Shown in pieces: positions 59,085-64,000 of a stretch of 64,000 nucleotides of DNA. The stretch is from Hyparrhenia diplandra (Eukaryota > Streptophyta > Magnoliopsida > Poales > Poaceae). The translations under genes were made by a program, and so were the position numbers. Below the pieces are notes generated by a model, which worked only from the letters and a program-made list of their open reading frames with translations, made no database searches and had not been told where the DNA came from. The stretch covers positions 310,001 to 374,000 of the forward strand of contig JADLZK010007805.1 of NCBI GenBank assembly GCA_015847255.1, written 5' to 3'. Position 1 is the stretch's first letter. Every line of letters starts with the position of its first letter.

Positions 59085-59900
59085 ATATTTGCCCGGAAAC
59101 CGACGTGGACATGCCCGGTGTCCCAAGGGAGTTGGCTGAGCACAGAATCGACATCAATATGGGATCCAAACCCATCAAGCAAAGACTAAGGAGGTTCTCA
59201 CCAGAAAAGAAAGAAGCCATCAAGAAGGAGATTGCGAACCGCTCGCAGCGGGGATTCATCGAGAAATCCTACATCCCGACCGGCTCGCCAACCCGATTCG
59301 GTTCGGAAGAAGAATACCTCGATTGGCGCATGTGTGTGGACTACACGTGACTGAACAAGCACTGCCAAAAGATCCCTTTGGGCTACCAAGGTTCGACCAA
59401 ATAGTGGACTCTGACGGAGGATCGCTCTACTCTCATTCTTGATTGCTACTCGGGATACCACTAGATCGCGCTAAAGAAAGAAGATCGAGCAAGACCTCTT
59501 TTATCACCCCTTCGGTGCCCTCATTTGCTACAAAACAATGTCCTTCGGATTGAAGATCGCCGAGCAACGTATCAAAGAGCGATCTGAGACTTGTTTGGGA
59601 GAGCAGATTGGCAAAAATGCCGAAGCATACGTGAGACGACGTAGTGGTGAAATCAAGAGAACCGTAAACTCGATTCAAGATCCGGAAGAGACTTTCAAGA
59701 ACCTCAACAAATGGAAATGGAAGCTCAACCCAACCAAATACGTCTTTGGAGTACCATTGGGGCAGCTACCGGGTTTCTTGGTCGACAAATGAGAGGCATT
59801 GAAGCCAGCACCAAGCAAATCAAAGCAATCACCGAGATGACACAACCCCGAAGCGTCAAGGACGCCCGTAAGCTCACGGGATGCATGGCAAAGACTCAAT
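59085..59900 (+). pseudogene. Reverse transcriptase of the second Tat element
   Basis: MPGVPRELAEHRIDINMGSK, PIKQRLRRFSPEKKEAIKKE, a degraded VRKK segment, EYLDWRMCVDYT, then in other frames the LDCYSGYHQI and KTMSFGLK regions with small changes. The YVDD catalytic box at 59628-59640 is split by one extra base (TACGTG A GACGAC). KWKLNPTKYVFGVP, IEASTKQIKAI and TQPRSVKDARKLTGCMA end the domain. Confidence 0.9.
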
Positions 59901-60099
59901 GATTCATATCCAAGCTTGGAGAGAAAGGGCTACCCTTCTTCAAACTCATCAAGACCAAGGGAGAGTTCAAATGGACGAGAGGATGCGGACAAGGCGTTTG
60001 AAGAACTCAAACAATACCTAATGTCGCTCGGTCCTAACACCTCCAAAGGATCAAGAAGAACTCTGCTCTACATAGCAAAGAACAAATACAAAGTGGTCG

Positions 60100-60880
60100 G
60101 ATTCAGCAATCATCGTGGAAAGAGAAGAGCCCGGAGCAACTCAAAGCAAAAGTTCGAAGCCGCTTTACTACGTGAGCGAGGTTCTATCCGAGTCTAAGGC
60201 TCGATACCCTCACGCACAAAAACTACTCTATTCCATACCGATCACATCAAGGAAGCTACGACACTACTTCGACAGCCACAAGATCACAAAGTGGGTGACC
60301 GACTCACCACTAGGCGATATCCTCGAGGAACAGGGATTCAACAGCCGCATATCAAAATGGGCAAGAGAACTCGGAGCATTGAATCTAGAGTTCACCCTAA
60401 GAAGAGCAATCAAATCCCGAGACACTTCCGATTTCATAGCGGAATGGACAGAGCTCCAACAACCCATATCCGGCGACATCAAGAAGCATTGGAACATGTA
60501 CTTCGATGGATCGTTGAAGCTAGGGGGAGCAGAGCCGGATTTTATTCATATCTCCAGAAGGAAGACAACTCAAGTACGTGCTACAAATCATGTGGCAAGC
60601 TACAAACAACGAGGCAGAATATGAAGCACTCATCCATGGCCTCAAGATAGCAAGAACTCTGGGAATCAAGAGACTACAAGTATATGGCGACTCATTTGTT
60701 GTCATCAATCAAGTCGACAAAGATTGGGAATGCACAAAAGGACAACATGGGCCTCTATTGCGCTGTATACGCAAGCCGAAAAGAACTTCCAAGGCCTAGA
60801 AATCCTACACGTGCTCGGGGGATGCGAACGTGGGCGCCAGACGTGCTAGCCAAACTCGGATCCGACAGAGCACAAGTCTC
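60100..60880 (+). pseudogene. Connection and RNase H of the second Tat element
   Basis: YYVSEVLSESKARYPHAQKL, LLYSIPITSRKLRHYFDSHK, then WNMYFDGSLK at about 60490-60520 with the first catalytic aspartate, NNEAEYEALIHGLKIA at about 60605 with the catalytic glutamate, LQVYGDSFVVINQVDKDWEC with the next aspartate, and PDVLAKLGSDRA. RNase H removes RNA from the RNA-DNA hybrid. Frameshifts lie near 60540 and 60790. Confidence 0.88.
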
Positions 60881-61129
60881 ACCAGAGTATTTGTCGAAGA
60901 GCTCTTGAAACCATCCATCAAGGAGAACCCGTAAGAAGACAAAGATGGAGCAATCAGCCCTAAACGGGTAATGATAATCTCTCCGTGTCGAGAACAACTC
61001 CCCGGATCGAAGACATCATAAACTTCATCGGGAACAAGACACTACCCGATGACAAAGCCGAAGCAACAAGGATCTTGAGAAGAAGCAAGAACTACGTGCT
61101 CATCAAAGACAAGCTCTACAAAAGAGCAA

Positions 61130-62231
61130 AGATCATCGAGTACTACTCAAATGCATAAGCTCAAGAAGGAAAGGACATCCTACAAGAAATCCACTCGGAT
61201 CTTTGTGGAAACCACGCAGCGTCAAGAACCCTCGTGGGAAAAGCATTGAGAACCGGATACTATCGCCAACATGGCTCTCAAAGACCTTGAAGAACTCGTC
61301 AAAAGATGCAAAGGATGCCGATGTTCGCAAGACAAGCGCATGTGCCACTCACAACTTAATACGTGATACCACCATCATGGCATTTTCCGTCGGCCGGGAC
61401 CGGATCAAGTCGGACCACTTAAAAGAGCCAAGGGAGGATACAAATATATCTTCGTCGCCATCGACAAATTCATCAAATGGATAGAATACAAGCCATTGAT
61501 CACCTTCAGCTCCACCAAGGCAGTCGAGTTCATCCAAGAGATTATGCACAGATTCGGGATACCCAACGGGATCATCACCGACCTCGGATCACCGTTCACG
61601 GCGCATTCGAAGATTGGGCACAAGATTGTGGCATACGGATAGACTATGCTTCTGTGGCACATCCTCAGGCTAACGGACAAGTCGAAAGAGCAAACGGACT
61701 CATCCTTGCCGGACTAAAGCCTAGACTATATGAAGAACTCAAAGACTATGGAGCCAAATGGATGGAAGAACTTCCAAAAGTCGCCCGGGGCCTAAGAACT
61801 CAAATCGCCAGATCAACAAGGCTACTCTCCTTTCTTCCTTACCTATGGATCGAAGCCGTTCTACCGGGCGGACCTCATATGGAGCTCTCCAAGGATCGAG
61901 CAATTTGAAGAAGGAGAAGGAGAACAGACAAGAAGACTAGAAAACGACTATGCAGAAGAAGTCAGATCAAATGCCATCCTCCAGAACGCAAGATACCTGC
62001 AAGGACTAAGAAGGCATTATGACAAGAGCACACGTCCAAGAAAACTCAACCCAGGAGATCAAGTACTCAAGAGAAATCAAAAGACGGAAGGCAAGCACAA
62101 ACCGCCACCCCATGGGAAGGACCATACATCGTCAAAGGCTTTGGGACCGGGAACCTACGAACCGATGACCTTGCAAGGAGAAGAAATCGAAACTCTTGGC
62201 ACATAAGCCAACTCGAAGGTTCTATCCATAA
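61130..62231 (+). pseudogene. Integrase of the second Tat element
   Basis: GNHAASRTLVGKA and RCKGC mark the HHCC zinc domain (61200-61330). YIFVAIDKFIKWIEYKPLIT, TKAVEFIQEI and DLGSPFT carry the catalytic aspartates. HPQANGQVERANGLILAGLK at 61661-61720 carries the glutamate (61684-61686). WEGPYIVKG and SQLRRFYP with the stop TAA at 62229-62231 form the C-terminus. Several indels, for example at the WSLRTT region (61790). Confidence 0.9.
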
Positions 62232-62909
62232 TCGAGGAACTCAAGGCAGTGAGAGAAGAAGCGTAACGCAAAAACAACTCTCGACACTTCAAGAAGAAGA
62301 AGACCAAGCCTCGAGAAGAACTCGGACCAACCAACAAGGGAAAGGTCACCAAATACGCGGCTACCAAGCACTTCAACCAAAACAAGTCGCCTAGAGTAAA
62401 GTCGCATGCCTCCCAAGGAGATGAACAAATAGCCCGAATTGGCGCTTCATTTAAAAGAAGTCGACCAAAAGAAGGCAACCCCGACCACCGTAACGGAGGT
62501 CAAATTCCAAGGGTGGAACCACGCCGACGCCCTAGCTTCGGAATAGCGCCCACACCTTAAATCCTAGCGGAAGATCGTGAACTTCGACTCTTGGAAAAAG
62601 AGGACGTTGGGATCGGCCCGTCTAGGTCGCAGAGGCCATCGAGGGTTCAGAAAGTGCCACTATGTCCAATGACGGCGGACGGCCTTTCGAATCGGGCGTG
62701 AACGGTGTAGTGTTGTGAAATAGAAATCCATCGTCTCACACAAGTCTCTCGAAGCGAAGCAGCCCAAACCGGGCAAGGTGGATTGTAGTGTTATGAAATA
62801 GGAACCCAACCATTTTGACCTTCAAATCCGCAAGTGCACTTAAATGGGCCGGACCGAGAACCTTACAAGGGACGTCATGTGATAGTCCCACGGACAACAT
62901 GGGAGAGCC
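62232..62909 (+). other. Non-coding spacer after integrase, second Tat element
   Basis: A-rich sequence with no recognised frame. A short direct repeat, GTAGTGTTGTGAAATAG near 62708 and GTAGTGTTATGAAATAG near 62788, lies about 80 bp apart, the same period as the array that follows. Confidence 0.5.
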
Positions 62910-63960
62910 CTAGCCCAGAAGCGACAACCCTGAGTTAGAACAACTCTTTCTGGAGCACGACTCCACCAAATTACACTAGCATGTCTAAGAAAAGACAACT
63001 CTAGAGGGCCTAAAAGGAGAAACCGAACGGCTCGGAGAAACCCTCCGAACAATCGTGACAAGTCTCAAGAGAAGACACAAGTCACATGCCAGAGGAAAAC
63101 AACCCTGAAGACCAGGAGCAAGACTCCATCACTTTTCGGCTAATCTACAAGAAAGACAAGCCGATACTCCAAAAGAACAACTACGGAACTCAAGAGCAAG
63201 CCTCCACTCATCATGACAAAGTCTCAAGAGGAAGACACAAGTCATTTTTCGAAGAAAACAACCCCGACTAATCGGAGCAAGACTCTACAACTACCTTGAT
63301 CAAGTCTACAGGGGAAGACGGGCTGATTCTCGAGAGGAAATAACCCCGAACTCATGAGGAAGACTTTGAACTACCTTCGGCCAAGTCTACGGGAGAGGCA
63401 AGCTAATTCTTCAGAAGGAAATAACTTTGAAGCACTGAAGCAAGACTCCAATCTACTACGGCAAGACCTATGAACAGGCGGCCGCCAGCGCCAAGGAAGA
63501 AACAACCCAAAAGCACACAAGGGCGACATCCTATACTATCTTCAGCAGATCTACGAGAAGACAAGCTGACAAGTCAGGGAAACAACCCTGGCAGCTCGAA
63601 GCAAGACTTCAAACCAATCTTTAGCGATCTATGAGAAGATAAGCTGACAAGTCAGGGAAACAACCCTGGCAACTCGAAGCAAGACTTCAAACCAATCTTG
63701 CCTAGTCTACGAAAGGCGAGCCGAATCATCGAAGAAACAACACCGATGTCATGGAGCAGACTCCAAACTACTCGACACGAGTCTACAAGAAGGAGACAAG
63801 AGCCGGAAGCCTAAGGAAGAACTCTAAAGGCGCAATCTCAACAAGTCATCTGAGGAAAACAGCCCAGAAGACCACATCAAGAGCAAGCAGAGAACAAACT
63901 GCAACAAGTCTGCACGAAGGCAGATCAGAATCATACAAGAAGTACAAATACAAGATGGAT
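62910..63960 (+). repeat. Tandem array of ~80-bp units in the element's 3' region
   Basis: The landmark GAAACAACCCTG or close variants occurs near 63098, 63180, 63257, 63338, 63414, 63495, 63577, 63655 and 63739, each with GAGCAAGACTCCAA and AAGTCTACGAGAAGACAAGC nearby. Spacing is close to 80 bp, and weaker units extend on both sides. The two units near 63577 and 63655 are almost identical; others are diverged. Confidence 0.85.
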
Positions 63961-64000
63961 AAGGGACAGATCTCTTTATTCAACATCTTGAAGATTACAA

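Larger units (their letters stand above)
55501..64000 (+). mobile_element. Second Tat-type Ty3/gypsy retrotransposon, truncated at the window edge
   Basis: A probable 5' LTR begins TGTAATTAGG at 55501 with a TATAAAAGG box at 55622-55630. Then follow gag, protease, reverse transcriptase, RNase H and integrase in the Ty3/gypsy order, and a long non-coding tail with tandem repeats to the window end. The LTR 3' end and primer site were not fixed. The integrase ends QLRRFYP exactly like the first Tat element, so both belong to one lineage. Many indels; not functional. Confidence 0.88.

Overview
The window is nuclear DNA from a grass (Poaceae). The reasons are the density and kinds of transposable elements (Stowaway, Tourist-like, hAT and Mutator-like DNA elements; Tat-type and Athila-type Ty3/gypsy and Copia-like LTR elements; RTE and L1 LINEs; a tRNA-derived SINE) and two host-gene relics that read like known grass proteins. 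No intact host protein-coding gene, rRNA, tRNA or CRISPR array was found. Nearly every coding stretch carries stops or single-base indels. This fits old nested repeats, but uncorrected assembly errors could add to it.

Layout. 1-1368: 3' part of a Copia-like LTR inserted into the integrase of a Tat-type Ty3/gypsy element whose remainder runs to 8590. That remainder holds an integrase tail, an antisense multi-exon gene and a 3' LTR at 7104-8590. 8591-10416: sequence without genes, with a possible Helitron 3' end and a foldback MITE. 10417-15262: a Mutator-like element with about 200 bp terminal inverted repeats that has been hit by a Stowaway, a hAT and a PIF/Harbinger-like element. 15310-19960: a broken CDKF;1-type kinase gene whose C-terminal part occurs twice, with an odd mosaic middle copy. 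19963-23297: a TIR element and unassigned DNA. 23303-25654: a solo LTR with perfect 5-bp target duplications. 25660-28765: GC-rich repeats, then AT-rich DNA. 28766-29810: a second solo LTR. 30165-33392: a near full-length RTE LINE with a 14-bp target duplication. 33407-35100: T-rich DNA and a minisatellite. 35101-38854: a short two-LTR Ty3/gypsy derivative. 38855-41500: unassigned.

41524-47858 (minus strand) is the main host-gene relic, an AVT1-type amino acid transporter. Ten of its exons can be placed to the base. It has three frame-shifting indels, a 263-bp interruption of exon 8 and no recognisable last exon. Its introns collected a SINE, a 19-bp SINE remnant, a Stowaway that itself contains a TRIM-like LTR element, a Tourist-like MITE and a 51-bp L1 remnant. 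Most of these have clear target duplications.

48600-50660: a PIF/Harbinger element with an internally deleted transposase. 50690-53470: an Athila gag-protease fragment. 53640-55495: an L1 LINE fragment. 55501-64000: a second Tat-type Ty3/gypsy element (gag, protease, RT, RNase H, integrase) followed by a tandem array of about 80-bp units, running off the window edge.

The genes do not form a pathway or operon. The biology here is layered transposition, LTR-LTR recombination and pseudogene decay. The best leads are the antisense gene of the first Tat element, the 80-bp array of the second, the mosaic kinase copies, the unexplained 1-kb insert of the short gypsy element, and the base-resolved insertion history of the transporter gene.
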